In this document: positions 28,387-36,893 of the stretch, in pieces
Position numbering within the stretch: the stretch's first letter is position 1
How the letters are laid out: every line of letters starts with the position of its first letter
NCBI RefSeq assembly: GCF_964030935.1
Contig: NZ_OZ034990.1
Location: 248,001 to 312,000, forward strand
Length of the DNA stretch: 64,000 bases
Direction of reading: 5' to 3'
DNA from: Rickettsiella endosymbiont of Aleochara curtula
GTDB lineage: Bacteria > Pseudomonadota > Gammaproteobacteria > Diplorickettsiales > Diplorickettsiaceae
Position numbers and translations under genes: made by a program
The notes under the pieces: model-generated
Seen by the model: only the letters and a program-made list of their open reading frames with translations
Database searches by the model: none
Told to the model about the DNA's origin: nothing

Positions 28387-29547
28387 TCATATCGTGGGCT
28401 GTCTAGAGAGTTGATTATATTCTGGAAAGCTATCCGGATCATGGCGTCTACTGGGTGGTGGAGCAGTATTATATTTATCGTTACTATATGCTCTACGTCT
28501 ATAGGATTCTGGATTTGATTCACGAATATAATTTTTGATTTTTTCTGCTGGATCTTCTTGCTGAGCGAGTTCAATGATGTGGTCAAATAGTGATTGTTTT
28601 TCATTCATAGTAGCGAGTGAGGGTAAACTCATCTCAAGCGGACGCCATACCAAAGAATAAGCTTCATTGCTCAGTAGAAATTGGTTTTTTGCATCCATAA
28701 GTTTGCTACGATTATCGTTTGTCAATAATTCTGATTGGTCTAAAAGAATTAAAGTAGAGGCAATATTTACTGCAGCTTCAGGTTTTTGGTAAATACTATC
28801 TAAATTTACCTGGTTTAAGCAACCATTATCTGTAAGTATATCCACTGCGTTGGCCAGGATAGCTAGATAATCCGGTTTTTGAAAAAGCTTTTGAATATTA
28901 TCAAGATTATTCTGTGTGAAAAGGTCGTGTGAACGCAGGCTTTTGACTAAATGGGTCAGTATGCGAATGTAATTTGGGTATAAATTTACTATGTGGTTGG
29001 AATTTTCTGGGGTTAAGCATTGATTATTATGTAGTTCATACAACAGCGTAGAAAGTTCAGTAAAGTCTTCTTGTTTTAATCGATTAGCCATCGCGAGTGA
29101 TTCGACTGCATAGTCAATAATGCTTAGCTTTTCAGGCGCTTCATAATAGATGGCGATGCGATCTAAATTCTCTTGTGTGAGCAGTTGCGCCTCGCTGAGT
29201 TTTTTTAATATCGAAGTGAGATTTTCGAATTGAGGGTTACCTAAATGGTTTAAACTATCAACATCAATATGTTTTAAGAGTTTAGCGTTATACAGTTCAT
29301 TCATCATCTCAGGAATCGTAGGGTTCAAATAAGTGACGGCTAGATAAACTTTATACGATTCTTGTGTAACTTTAGGTAAGTTTTCAATAAAGCATTGATA
29401 AATTTTTAACAGATTGGTTTGTTCAGTATCGCTTAGTTTGCGTAAAGCGCGTATCGCCGCTTGATCGCGACGGAATAAGCGTCGCCAGATACCTTTGTTG
29501 AGATCATAGACGCGTAAAGCATTTTGTATTTCTGTAGGAAAGGGCAT
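28387..29547 (-). CDS. helical repeat protein related to the 1378-residue protein
   Basis: 386 residues, no signal peptide or membrane helix, helical throughout. From about 95 to 290 it is built of units with the pattern L..L....LLTQ.NLD.I......P...A..V..L, for example AQLLTQENLDRIAIYYEAPE and HDLFTQNNLDNIQKLFQKPD. The segment FLLSNEAYSLVWRPLE, then IIELAQQ, matches one near residue 1194 of the 11749 protein. The C-terminus (about 330-386) is arginine/proline/serine-rich and probably disordered. AAGGAG six bases before the ATG supports the start. Function unknown; a host-directed scaffold is possible. Confidence 0.7.
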   Translation of the reverse strand: MPFPTEIQNALRVYDLNKGIWRRLFRRDQAAIRALRKLSDTEQTNLLKIYQCFIENLPKVTQESYKVYLAVTYLNPTIPEMMNELYNAKLLKHIDVDSLNHLGNPQFENLTSILKKLSEAQLLTQENLDRIAIYYEAPEKLSIIDYAVESLAMANRLKQEDFTELSTLLYELHNNQCLTPENSNHIVNLYPNYIRILTHLVKSLRSHDLFTQNNLDNIQKLFQKPDYLAILANAVDILTDNGCLNQVNLDSIYQKPEAAVNIASTLILLDQSELLTNDNRSKLMDAKNQFLLSNEAYSLVWRPLEMSLPSLATMNEKQSLFDHIIELAQQEDPAEKIKNYIRESNPESYRRRAYSNDKYNTAPPPSRRHDPDSFPEYNQLSRQPTI

Positions 29548-29710
29548 AATAACTCCTTGTTATTGCTAGTAGGGCAGCCAAAACATTGATAAGCTGAAAG
29601 GGGACACTATTATAGTGTATTTACATTTAAATAGACATGTCCTTTTTCTATATAAAATTTTTTATTAGTTAATAAATTTTTTTTTATTTTTAAAATTTAA
29701 TTGAGGTTAT

Positions 29711-30109
29711 ATGTTTAAAACTTTTTCCTTTTTGCTATTAAGCGCACGGGTAGGTCTCGGTTGTATGCTAGCGAGTGTGGCTTTTGCCGAATCGATACCA
29801 CAAACGCATGTTTTACAAAGAATTAATGTTCCGCAATCGTCTTATCAAATGGGTATGGGTATCGCTGAGTTTGCCCCGAATGCGATTAAGGCCGCACAAA
29901 AACAAACCGGGCCTGAATTATGTTATGTACTGGAAGGTGAAGTGGTGTTTATGGTGGAGGGACAAGCGGCAAAAACCTACAAAGCGGGAGATAGCTACCA
30001 AAATTTACCTAATCTGGTACACTGGACTAAAGCAGGACCTAAGGGCGCTAAAATTCTTGCTACTTGGGCATTACAGCCAGGTAAACCATTTGTTACCCTG
30101 GTGCATTAA
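29711..30109 (+). CDS. secreted cupin-domain protein
   Basis: 132 residues. A signal peptide covers 1-26 (cleavage after VAFA). A single small beta-barrel cupin domain follows (about 45-125), with the first motif partly present in GPELCYVLEGEVVFMVEG and the second in GDSYQNLPNLVHWTKA. The glycine-rich turns are kept, but the usual HxH metal ligands of motif 1 are not; the histidine of motif 2 remains. It is therefore a periplasmic cupin with doubtful metal binding and unknown ligand. GAGG precedes the ATG. Confidence 0.82.
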   Translation: MFKTFSFLLLSARVGLGCMLASVAFAESIPQTHVLQRINVPQSSYQMGMGIAEFAPNAIKAAQKQTGPELCYVLEGEVVFMVEGQAAKTYKAGDSYQNLPNLVHWTKAGPKGAKILATWALQPGKPFVTLVH

Positions 30110-30118
30110 AAAATAGCG

Positions 30119-30201
30119 TTATGACGAGCGTATGTAATGCGTGTGGCTATCCAAGTTTCATATTCATGGATTGCCGCGCGCCCGCGGCGCTTGCCATGAC
30201 G
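30119..30201. repeat. interspersed inverted-repeat element, copy 4
   Basis: From ATGACGAGCG to CTTGCCATGACG, with the inner hairpin GCCGCGCGCCCGCGGCGC. It lies between the convergent cupin and beta-lactamase genes, where the hairpin could also act as a transcription barrier. Confidence 0.85.
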
Positions 30202-30225
30202 ATCAATTTTTTTAACTCGCCATGA

Positions 30226-31386
30226 CTAGCTAGTTGATAGGCTGAGTAAAATATCACGTCCCAATTTAATTCTTTCGTTACCTAAGAATTTATTCGTCAA
30301 AATAACAATGCCAATTTTTTGTTCAGGAATATAGGCCATGTAACTGGACATACCATAACCGGATCCGGTTTTATCAATAAAAATTTTACTGCCGACTAAA
30401 GTGTTACCACTCATTATTTTTTTTGTATTAAAGAGTGGAAAACCTTCTTTATCGAAGTGAATAAAATAAGTGTCACCTATTGAAGTTTTTAATACGGATA
30501 GAGGATGTGCTTGCCATGACAGTTGTTCACAGCATCGCTTATCAGCGAAGCAAACTCTATTTTGATGGACCAAAATTAACGTTTTACCTAGTTTTGTATC
30601 ACGGAGAGTATTTGCATGGATTTGGGCAAATAAATAATTAGCCATGTCAGAAATAGTTGATTTCAGTGAGGCGGCTGCAAACCATGTTTCAATGTTTTTA
30701 TTGTAAGCAATTACATTGTTATGCGGATCATGACCGACAGCAAGATTCTTTTCTTTTTCTGCGGGTACCTGCAAATAGGTTGAATGCATATTCAAGGGGA
30801 CTAAAACTTTGGCCGCTAAAATTGCTTGATAGGGTTGTTGATAAATACTTTGTAATATATATCCTGCGATACCGATCCCGGCATTTGAATAGCTGTATTC
30901 ACTACCAGGCGCTCGTGTTAATTTAAACCGTTGTAAATCATTGATGAGCTCGGAATAGTTTTTTGGCCGTGGCTGAAAATCAAAAGGAAAACCAGAAACA
31001 TGTGTGAGTAATTCATTAATGGTGATTTTATTTAAATTTGTGTTGTTTTTTAATTCAGGGAAATAGTTAATAAAGGCATCGTTTAAATTTAATTTTTTCT
31101 CTAGCATCGCGCGAGCGGCGAGTGCGGCGGTAAAGGTTTTAGTAAAAGAACCTATGGTATAGATAGTCTGATTACGCGTAGGGATTTTTTTTACGGGGTC
31201 GGCCCAGCCGAGATTATAAAAATGGATTTTATCGTGGTCGATGACCGCCATCGACAAGCCTGGAACTTGATTTTCTTGCATGAAGGTATGCGCTAAAGCG
31301 TTTATTTTTTCATCGTTATAGGCATACGCTGGAATTTGTAGGGAGAAAGTAAATAAGAATAGCCAATATTTAATGTATTTATTCAT
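30226..31386 (-). CDS. class C (AmpC-like) serine beta-lactamase
   Basis: 386 residues with a signal peptide (1-22, cleavage after AYA), so periplasmic. All three active-site elements of class C enzymes are present: SxxK in GSFTKTFTAALA (about 80), YxN in EYSYSNAGIG (about 165), and KTG in DKTGSGYGMSSYMAYIPE (about 335). The end AYIPEQKIGIVILTNK is characteristic of AmpC. Length agrees with the family. No ampR-like regulator is adjacent. It could hydrolyse beta-lactams or work as a peptidoglycan DD-peptidase-like enzyme. It lies in the tolA-tolB insert near an AmpD-like gene. Confidence 0.88.
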   Translation of the reverse strand: MNKYIKYWLFLFTFSLQIPAYAYNDEKINALAHTFMQENQVPGLSMAVIDHDKIHFYNLGWADPVKKIPTRNQTIYTIGSFTKTFTAALAARAMLEKKLNLNDAFINYFPELKNNTNLNKITINELLTHVSGFPFDFQPRPKNYSELINDLQRFKLTRAPGSEYSYSNAGIGIAGYILQSIYQQPYQAILAAKVLVPLNMHSTYLQVPAEKEKNLAVGHDPHNNVIAYNKNIETWFAAASLKSTISDMANYLFAQIHANTLRDTKLGKTLILVHQNRVCFADKRCCEQLSWQAHPLSVLKTSIGDTYFIHFDKEGFPLFNTKKIMSGNTLVGSKIFIDKTGSGYGMSSYMAYIPEQKIGIVILTNKFLGNERIKLGRDILLSLSTS

Positions 31387-31682
31387 AAATCAACACAATC
31401 CTCTCGGTAACGAAACCTATTATTATTCATGCAGCATCGCAAGCACATCTGCAAGATGTAGCAAGCTCATCCTATCAGGATCATCGAGTATTGAAAATAA
31501 ACAAACCTATAAACATCGACATAGACAAATTTTTTTGCACTGTTTACTATGTAGGATATTTAAAAATCCTGAAGTAAGGGAATACTAGGCTTAAATCAGC
31601 CTATAGGGACGTGTTTGCATAGTTTTGCAGGGTAAGGAACTTGCTTATCAGTTTCAGTCACTTAAGTTTTGGATTACCTAAA

Positions 31683-32966
31683 ATGTCGAATAACAGTTTT
31701 ATCAACAGATGTTTGCAACACCCGTATTATCCTTGGTTAGTTTGGGGTCTGGCGGCGAGTGCGTTTTTTATTGAGTATTTTGCCAGAGTAGCGCCGGGTG
31801 TGATGGTCGATTCGTTGATGCACGATTTTAAAGTGCAAGCCTTAGCATTGGGAAGTTTATCGGCTTTTTTTTATTACACCTATGTCGGTATGCAACTTCC
31901 GGTCGGTGTTCTCGTCGATAGGTTTAGTTTACGTTGGTTATTGACCAGCATGATCTTTCTTTGTGGTGTCTCTTGTCTGATTTTTGCAAGTACCACGCAT
32001 CTAGAAATTGCTGCGTTTGCGCGCTTAATGATGGGTTTTGGTGCAGCCTTTGCTTTTGTCAGTGCATTGAAAGTAGCCGCGGTGTGGTTTCCGGCGCAAA
32101 AATTTGGATTGTTAGCCGGTTTAACACAAGCTCTAGGCATGTTAGGTGCTGCAATGGGTCAAATGCCAATGGCTTATTTAGTCGACAATTTCGGTTGGCG
32201 CAACGCTTTGGTTTTTATCGCCGGGTTAATGATTTTACTGTCGGTGATGGTGGCGCTGCTAGTTCGCGATCCGATCTTACCGGCTACACAAGCGAAAGCT
32301 AAAAAAACTTTAGCACAATCGCCGTGGTCAGGTTTAATGCTTGTATTACGCAATCCACAGAGCTGGTGGAATGCTTTGCTGGCCGGCTTATTATATGCAC
32401 CCACGGCCGCCTTAGCCGAATTGTGGGGCGTTAAATTTTTTCGTCAAACCTATGAGTTAAGTAACGAAGTCGCTGCGATGGGGATCGGTTTGATCTTTAT
32501 CGGTTGGACCATCGGTGGACCTTTAATCGGATGGATTTCGGATAAAATTCAACGACGCAAAATTATTATCATTTTATCGGCAAGTTTTAGTTTACTATTT
32601 GCCAGTTTGGTTATTTTAGTGCCTGGTTTACCGTTGGGTATTTTATTTAGTTTGTTATTTTTATATGGATTTGCTAATACCGGCGTTGCGACGTCTTATG
32701 CCGTGGCGTCAGAAATAAATCCGCAATCGGTGGCTGGCACGTCGGTGGCATTCGCGAATATGGCATCGGTGATTATTGGCGCTGGATTTCAGCCATTGAT
32801 AGGTTGGTTGTTGCAAAAAAATTGGGACGGCCTAACCATACAAGGTTTACCGTATTATTCTAATAGTGATTTTCGTTCGGCTTTATTTATTTTGCTAGGA
32901 AGTTTAGTGTTGGCCATATTTGTCGCATGTGGTATCAAAGAAACCTATTGTCGACGTATCAATTAA
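31683..32966 (+). CDS. major facilitator superfamily permease
   Basis: 427 residues, 12 predicted membrane helices. The MFS signature between helices 2 and 3 is VGVLVDRFSLRWLL; helix 1 contains EYFARVAPGVM and helix 5 GLTQALGMLGAAMGQ. This resembles the organic-anion or sugar-acid transporter groups (ACS-like) found in Legionella and Coxiella. The substrate cannot be read from sequence. An upstream TTG at 31641 has an AAGGA very near it, but the ATG at 31683 gives the usual short N-terminus before helix 1. It does not look like AmpG. Confidence 0.88.
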   Translation: MSNNSFINRCLQHPYYPWLVWGLAASAFFIEYFARVAPGVMVDSLMHDFKVQALALGSLSAFFYYTYVGMQLPVGVLVDRFSLRWLLTSMIFLCGVSCLIFASTTHLEIAAFARLMMGFGAAFAFVSALKVAAVWFPAQKFGLLAGLTQALGMLGAAMGQMPMAYLVDNFGWRNALVFIAGLMILLSVMVALLVRDPILPATQAKAKKTLAQSPWSGLMLVLRNPQSWWNALLAGLLYAPTAALAELWGVKFFRQTYELSNEVAAMGIGLIFIGWTIGGPLIGWISDKIQRRKIIIILSASFSLLFASLVILVPGLPLGILFSLLFLYGFANTGVATSYAVASEINPQSVAGTSVAFANMASVIIGAGFQPLIGWLLQKNWDGLTIQGLPYYSNSDFRSALFILLGSLVLAIFVACGIKETYCRRIN

Positions 32967-33042
32967 AATCAAAACTTATCATTATAAATTACTGCCATCA
33001 GGATAGGGTTAATCATGATGGCGATAATTCATTAAATACGAA

Positions 33043-33948
33043 TTATTTCATACTTAAGGTAGCAGTTTGCTGGGTAACTTCATCGGTATCAGCCTCTGGA
33101 GCAGTAGGTTTATTAAATAAACTGCTTGGCAAAATAGCAGTCTGTGTAGCGGCAATGTTTTTTTCATTATTATATTGTTGTATATGGTCGAGACTTATCT
33201 GACTCGCTTTACTCCAAATGCTCGCATCGATAGCTTGAGTAGGATCCGGAACATAACGTTGGTTAAAGCGAGTGACCCAGGCTTTGGTTGCGTTATCGTA
33301 CTTTCCACTGGTTTCTAGAGCATAGCCATAATTTTGTAAATTTTCTTGTAAAGCTTTAATTTCTAATTCAGAACTTGCAGGTGATACCCAACTCTCGCCT
33401 TTTTGTTCTGGCGTGGTCGGAATAAATAATCCAAAGCCAAGTTCAGCGAGCTCATCCCAAAAAAATAATTTCCCGGGTGCTTCATGACGCGGAAATATTT
33501 TTCCTTCTCCTTCGGGTACGTCTGCTTTTGTTAATGTTGCTACTTCACCTAAACCTAAAAGATTTATTTTTAGATCGATTGCTGGATTTCTTTTTTTAAA
33601 GTCTTCTAAATAAGCTTTAAATTTATCTTTTTGTTCTTGCGTATAACTTTCGTTTCCATTATTAATAAACATGACGCTAATGGCGGTTTTATTTAAGGAT
33701 ACTTCTTCTCTAAACTTGCTTTGGCCACAAGTAAAAGCTTGGTTGTCTTCTAAGTGAAATTGATCTTGTTTACCCTCTTTACGAATAAAATAATGTACAC
33801 TTGCGCTATTACCATCTCTATAAAGAGCTAATATAGCTTGTTCTGGAGTAGGTGATACTGAGTTAGTTACTACAAGAAATTTAGGTTTTTCTATTCTATA
33901 GTTCGTAGTTTTATTAGTATTTGCTCCGCTAATTCCATTATTTGGCAT
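33043..33948 (-). CDS. AmpD-like N-acetylmuramoyl-alanine amidase, predicted inactive, with peptidoglycan-binding domain
   Basis: 301 residues, no signal peptide. Residues 22-170 follow AmpD: FLVVTNSVSP, SVHYFIRKEG, AFTCG, then NPAI and APGKLFFW, in place of the active-enzyme segments VIHNISLPP, SAHCLIRRDG, AWHAG, YPAI and DPGPSFDW. All three zinc ligands are replaced (His34 by T28, His154 by L133, Asp164 by A157), as is the catalytic Glu116 region. Residues 194-245 form a peptidoglycan-binding domain (ALQENLQNYGYALETSGKYD). It looks like a pseudo-enzyme that may still bind muropeptides. AGGAGA precedes the ATG. Confidence 0.8.
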   Translation of the reverse strand: MPNNGISGANTNKTTNYRIEKPKFLVVTNSVSPTPEQAILALYRDGNSASVHYFIRKEGKQDQFHLEDNQAFTCGQSKFREEVSLNKTAISVMFINNGNESYTQEQKDKFKAYLEDFKKRNPAIDLKINLLGLGEVATLTKADVPEGEGKIFPRHEAPGKLFFWDELAELGFGLFIPTTPEQKGESWVSPASSELEIKALQENLQNYGYALETSGKYDNATKAWVTRFNQRYVPDPTQAIDASIWSKASQISLDHIQQYNNEKNIAATQTAILPSSLFNKPTAPEADTDEVTQQTATLSMK

Positions 33949-34287
33949 AAATATCTCCTATTTTTATTGATAAATAAATTATTAATTTAAATTTTATTGT
34001 AACATAAAATTTTTAAAAATGATCATGATGGTTAATGAAAGAATATTTTTATAAGTAATTTTTTGAATAAATAAAAATTTACCATCTATAAATTCTTAGA
34101 ATTAAAAAATAAAATTTATTGAATATCTTTTATAAAGATATTTTTCTAATGTGAAAAAAATAACTGAGCTGAATGTTTACTTGTTATTGCATAAATAGGC
34201 ATTACCCCAATATAAAAACTAAGCAGACTTTTATAAATATGATAAAGTTCACTTATTCGAATAATAACGACTAAAAGAGTTAAACCT
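33949..34287. other. AT-rich intergenic region between divergent genes
   Basis: 339 bases without a gene. It must hold promoters for the amidase-like gene (minus) and the 34288 gene (plus). A perfect 9-base palindrome AATATCTTT / AAAGATATT with a three-base loop (34122-34142) and following T-run looks like a terminator, but no plus-strand gene ends upstream of it. It may be a regulatory dyad. Confidence 0.5.
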
Positions 34288-34866
34288 ATGCGCGTACAAA
34301 AAAGTTTTGTTGAGAAGCACTCCCAGATCATTAATTCACTGGTAGCCCTAGGAGTTTTCGGCATTTCCTTGACTGCTATGCTATTGTTTCCAATGTCGGT
34401 ACCAACATTGTTTGCGTTAGCACTTTTCTCAGTGCTTGCAATAGGACCGTGGATTGTAGGCTTATCGGGAAAAGGTTTTGGAAAAAATTTCTGTGCGCTA
34501 CTGGCCGCAAATCTGGTTATGATTGCCGCTACGCTTATAGCCTCGCCTTTAGTTGTAGCCTGCGCTGTATCGGGGGTGTTAACAGGATTTGCGCACTTTG
34601 CCAGCAAATCAATCACGAACGAGCTTGTTGACGCTACTCAGAACACCCAGGAAGAAAAATCTGCTGAATTAAACACACGTTGTGATGAAGACAAAAAGGA
34701 ATTAGCAGACAAAAAAACCAGTGAGTTTGCTTCTGAAGGAAACCATTTGCCAGAAGAACGTAAAATTCAATATCATGTGTTTACTCACCCAGCTAGCGTT
34801 AAGAATGATGCGGTTACACCCGATATGCAACAAGATGTACGCTTAGCAAGCAAAGTTAGTCCTTAA
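34288..34866 (+). CDS. orphan membrane protein with charged C-terminal tail
   Basis: 192 residues. Four hydrophobic segments in two close pairs occupy about 15-58 (SLVALGVFGISLTAMLLF; ALALFSVLAIGPWIVGL) and 68-108 (FCALLAANLVMIAATLIA; LVVACAVSGVLTGFAHFA). A highly charged, lysine/glutamate-rich soluble tail follows (about 115-192). No family is recognised. It is followed by the cytochrome b561 gene on the same strand. Confidence 0.6.
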   Translation: MRVQKSFVEKHSQIINSLVALGVFGISLTAMLLFPMSVPTLFALALFSVLAIGPWIVGLSGKGFGKNFCALLAANLVMIAATLIASPLVVACAVSGVLTGFAHFASKSITNELVDATQNTQEEKSAELNTRCDEDKKELADKKTSEFASEGNHLPEERKIQYHVFTHPASVKNDAVTPDMQQDVRLASKVSP

Positions 34867-34981
34867 AATAATAGATTAGTTATTGGTATTGGCCGCTAAT
34901 TCAACTACATTATCAATTAATGGCTCGTTTATGCTGAAATCGGCGAGCCATATCCTCAATTTTCTAACATTGAGTCCTATT

Positions 34982-35527
34982 ATGATGTTAAAAAATTCGG
35001 CAACGGTGTATGGTTTTATTGCTAAATCCTTTCACTGGTTGATGGCACTGCTGATTTTCGGTATGTTTATCGTTGCCTATACCATGATCAATATCCCGGC
35101 CTCGCACTTTAGCGATGGTTTATTTAATCTACATAAAGCCACCGGTTTGTTTATATTAGGCCTAGTGATCTTAAGACTGATCTGGCGTTTTATGAATAAG
35201 ACACCGAAATTACCGCCATCGATTCCTTTCTGGCAGCGACAGTTAGCCCAATTTAATATTACCGCATTGTATCTATTAATGTTGGCGATGCCATTAACCG
35301 GATTTTTTATGTCGACACTCGGGAATCATCCGATTAGTTTTTATGGTATTTTTAGCGTGTCACCCTTAGCCGATAATCAGCTTTGGTCAAACTTTTTTGC
35401 AAAGGCACATGAAATATTAGCTTATTTATTGATCGCGTCATTTACGTTGCATGTGATCGGTGCATTTTACCATCCTGTTTTGCAAAGAATGTGGGTATTA
35501 TCTAAAAATAAAGTAAACGGAGAATAA
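34982..35527 (+). CDS. cytochrome b561-family protein
   Basis: About 181 residues with four membrane helices. Conserved haem-ligand histidines occur at the family positions: FHWLMALLIF in helix 1, LHKATGLFILG in helix 2, AHEILAYLLI and LHVIGAFYHP in helices 3 and 4. Bacterial b561 (YodB/CybB) proteins carry electrons across or within the inner membrane, for example from quinol or in superoxide removal. TTG 34883 and ATG 34931 also open the frame, but the conserved part begins MLKNSATVYGFIAKSFHW, so the 34982 start is preferred. tolB begins three bases after the stop, with its ribosome site inside this gene. Confidence 0.85.
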   Translation: MMLKNSATVYGFIAKSFHWLMALLIFGMFIVAYTMINIPASHFSDGLFNLHKATGLFILGLVILRLIWRFMNKTPKLPPSIPFWQRQLAQFNITALYLLMLAMPLTGFFMSTLGNHPISFYGIFSVSPLADNQLWSNFFAKAHEILAYLLIASFTLHVIGAFYHPVLQRMWVLSKNKVNGE

Positions 35528-35530
35528 CAA

Positions 35531-36874
35531 ATGAAGGGCTTGTGCTTAAAAAAGTCGTGTCGTACCACGAAAAAATTGATATGGATACTGTTCAATCTTT
35601 TCTCATTTAGTAGTTTATGGTTTAGCAGTTACGCCTCGGCAGCGCTGAATCTTGAGTTAACACAAGGAGTGGCCAATCAATTACCCGTTGCGATGGTGCC
35701 TTTTGTGAGCACTGAGAGTTTTTCGCCCGAAAATGATATGAGTCGCGTGATTGAGTCAGATTTAACGCATAGCGGTCAATTTAAAGTCTTATGGGCCAAA
35801 ACCCAAGCGTCTAGCAGCGATAAAGTGTCAGTATCTTATTGGCGTGCGCATCATATTGACGATGTCATTATGGGAAAAATAACGCCATTAGGGCAGGGAC
35901 AATATCGAGTGCATATGGATTTAGTGCAGGTTGCACAAGGCCGTAAGCAAATGTTAGCACAACGCGAATTTACCGCGAAATATTCACAATTGCGCGCTTT
36001 AGCGCATCATATAAGCGATCTGATTTATGAAAAATTAACCGGTGTTCACGGTGTTTTTTCTACGCATATCGCTTATGTGTTAGTGACACGCCAGAATAAT
36101 CATCGTGTTTATAGTCTGCAAGTGGCGGATATGGATGGGCATAATGCCAAACCGTTATTAACTTCGACGCAACCGATTATGTCTCCTGCATGGTCGCATG
36201 ATGGTAAACGCATTGCTTATGTTTCTTTTGAAAAAATCATGCCGCGTATCTATATTCAAACTATTGCCAATGGGCAACGCCAATTGATTAGTGATTATCC
36301 CGGTATTAATGGTGCACCGGCTTGGTCTCCGGATGATAAAACCTTGGCCTTAGCCTTATCTAGAAACTCGGCGACACCGAAAATTTATTTAATGGATTTA
36401 GCCAGTAAAGATTTACATCAAGTGAGTTTTGGATTTTCCATTGATACCGAACCGACTTGGTCAGCGAATGGGAAATCATTGTTGTTCACATCGGATAGAG
36501 GCGGCGGTCCGCAAATTTATCAAATGGATTTGCGCAGTAAACGTTTACAACGTATTACGTTTGACGGCAGTTACAATGCGCGTGCCTCTTTTTCGCCGGA
36601 TGGAAAAATGATAGTGGTACTCAATCGAGAACAAGGAATGTATAATATAGCCGTGCAAGATTTAGACGACGATACCTTATTAAGCGTTACGCATTCAGGT
36701 TTTGACGCTTCACCTAGTTTTGCGCCGAATGGACAAATGGTTTTATATGAATCAAAACCCGGTGAACATGGGTTGTTAGGCATGGCTTCTGTCGATGGAA
36801 GAATTAATTTGCGCTTACCCACACCTGAAGGTGATGTACAAGATCCGGTCTGGTCGCCTTTTTTATCGAGTTAA
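35531..36874 (+). CDS. tolB: Tol-Pal protein TolB
   Basis: Periplasmic protein that shuttles between Pal and TolA. 447 residues with a long signal peptide (about 1-37, ending ASA). An N-terminal domain (about 40-165, VAMVPFVSTE...) precedes a six-bladed beta-propeller recognised by repeated P.WSHDGKRIAYVS, PAWSPDDKTLALA, PTWSANGKSLLFTSDRGG and ARASFSPDGKMIVV. Length matches E. coli TolB (430). It is coupled to the cytochrome b561 gene, not to tolA as is usual. Confidence 0.96.
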   Translation: MKGLCLKKSCRTTKKLIWILFNLFSFSSLWFSSYASAALNLELTQGVANQLPVAMVPFVSTESFSPENDMSRVIESDLTHSGQFKVLWAKTQASSSDKVSVSYWRAHHIDDVIMGKITPLGQGQYRVHMDLVQVAQGRKQMLAQREFTAKYSQLRALAHHISDLIYEKLTGVHGVFSTHIAYVLVTRQNNHRVYSLQVADMDGHNAKPLLTSTQPIMSPAWSHDGKRIAYVSFEKIMPRIYIQTIANGQRQLISDYPGINGAPAWSPDDKTLALALSRNSATPKIYLMDLASKDLHQVSFGFSIDTEPTWSANGKSLLFTSDRGGGPQIYQMDLRSKRLQRITFDGSYNARASFSPDGKMIVVLNREQGMYNIAVQDLDDDTLLSVTHSGFDASPSFAPNGQMVLYESKPGEHGLLGMASVDGRINLRLPTPEGDVQDPVWSPFLSS

Positions 36875-36893
36875 CTATTTTAGAGGATAGTCT

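Noticed and set aside
29775-30116. A 113-codon frame overlapping the cupin gene
   Set aside because: It is tryptophan- and lysine-rich and out of frame with the clear signal peptide and cupin domain; a shadow frame.
31373-31588. A 71-codon open frame upstream of the MFS gene
   Set aside because: It overlaps the start of the beta-lactamase gene on the other strand and has no protein-like pattern.
31683-32966. The MFS permease as AmpG
   Set aside because: The first helices and the helix 2-3 loop do not resemble AmpG, which has extra helices and a different N-terminus; its position near AmpC-like and AmpD-like genes alone is not enough.
34122-34145. The AATATCTTT palindrome as a terminator
   Set aside because: No plus-strand gene ends upstream of it, so it has nothing to terminate on the strand where the T-run lies; kept only as a possible dyad.
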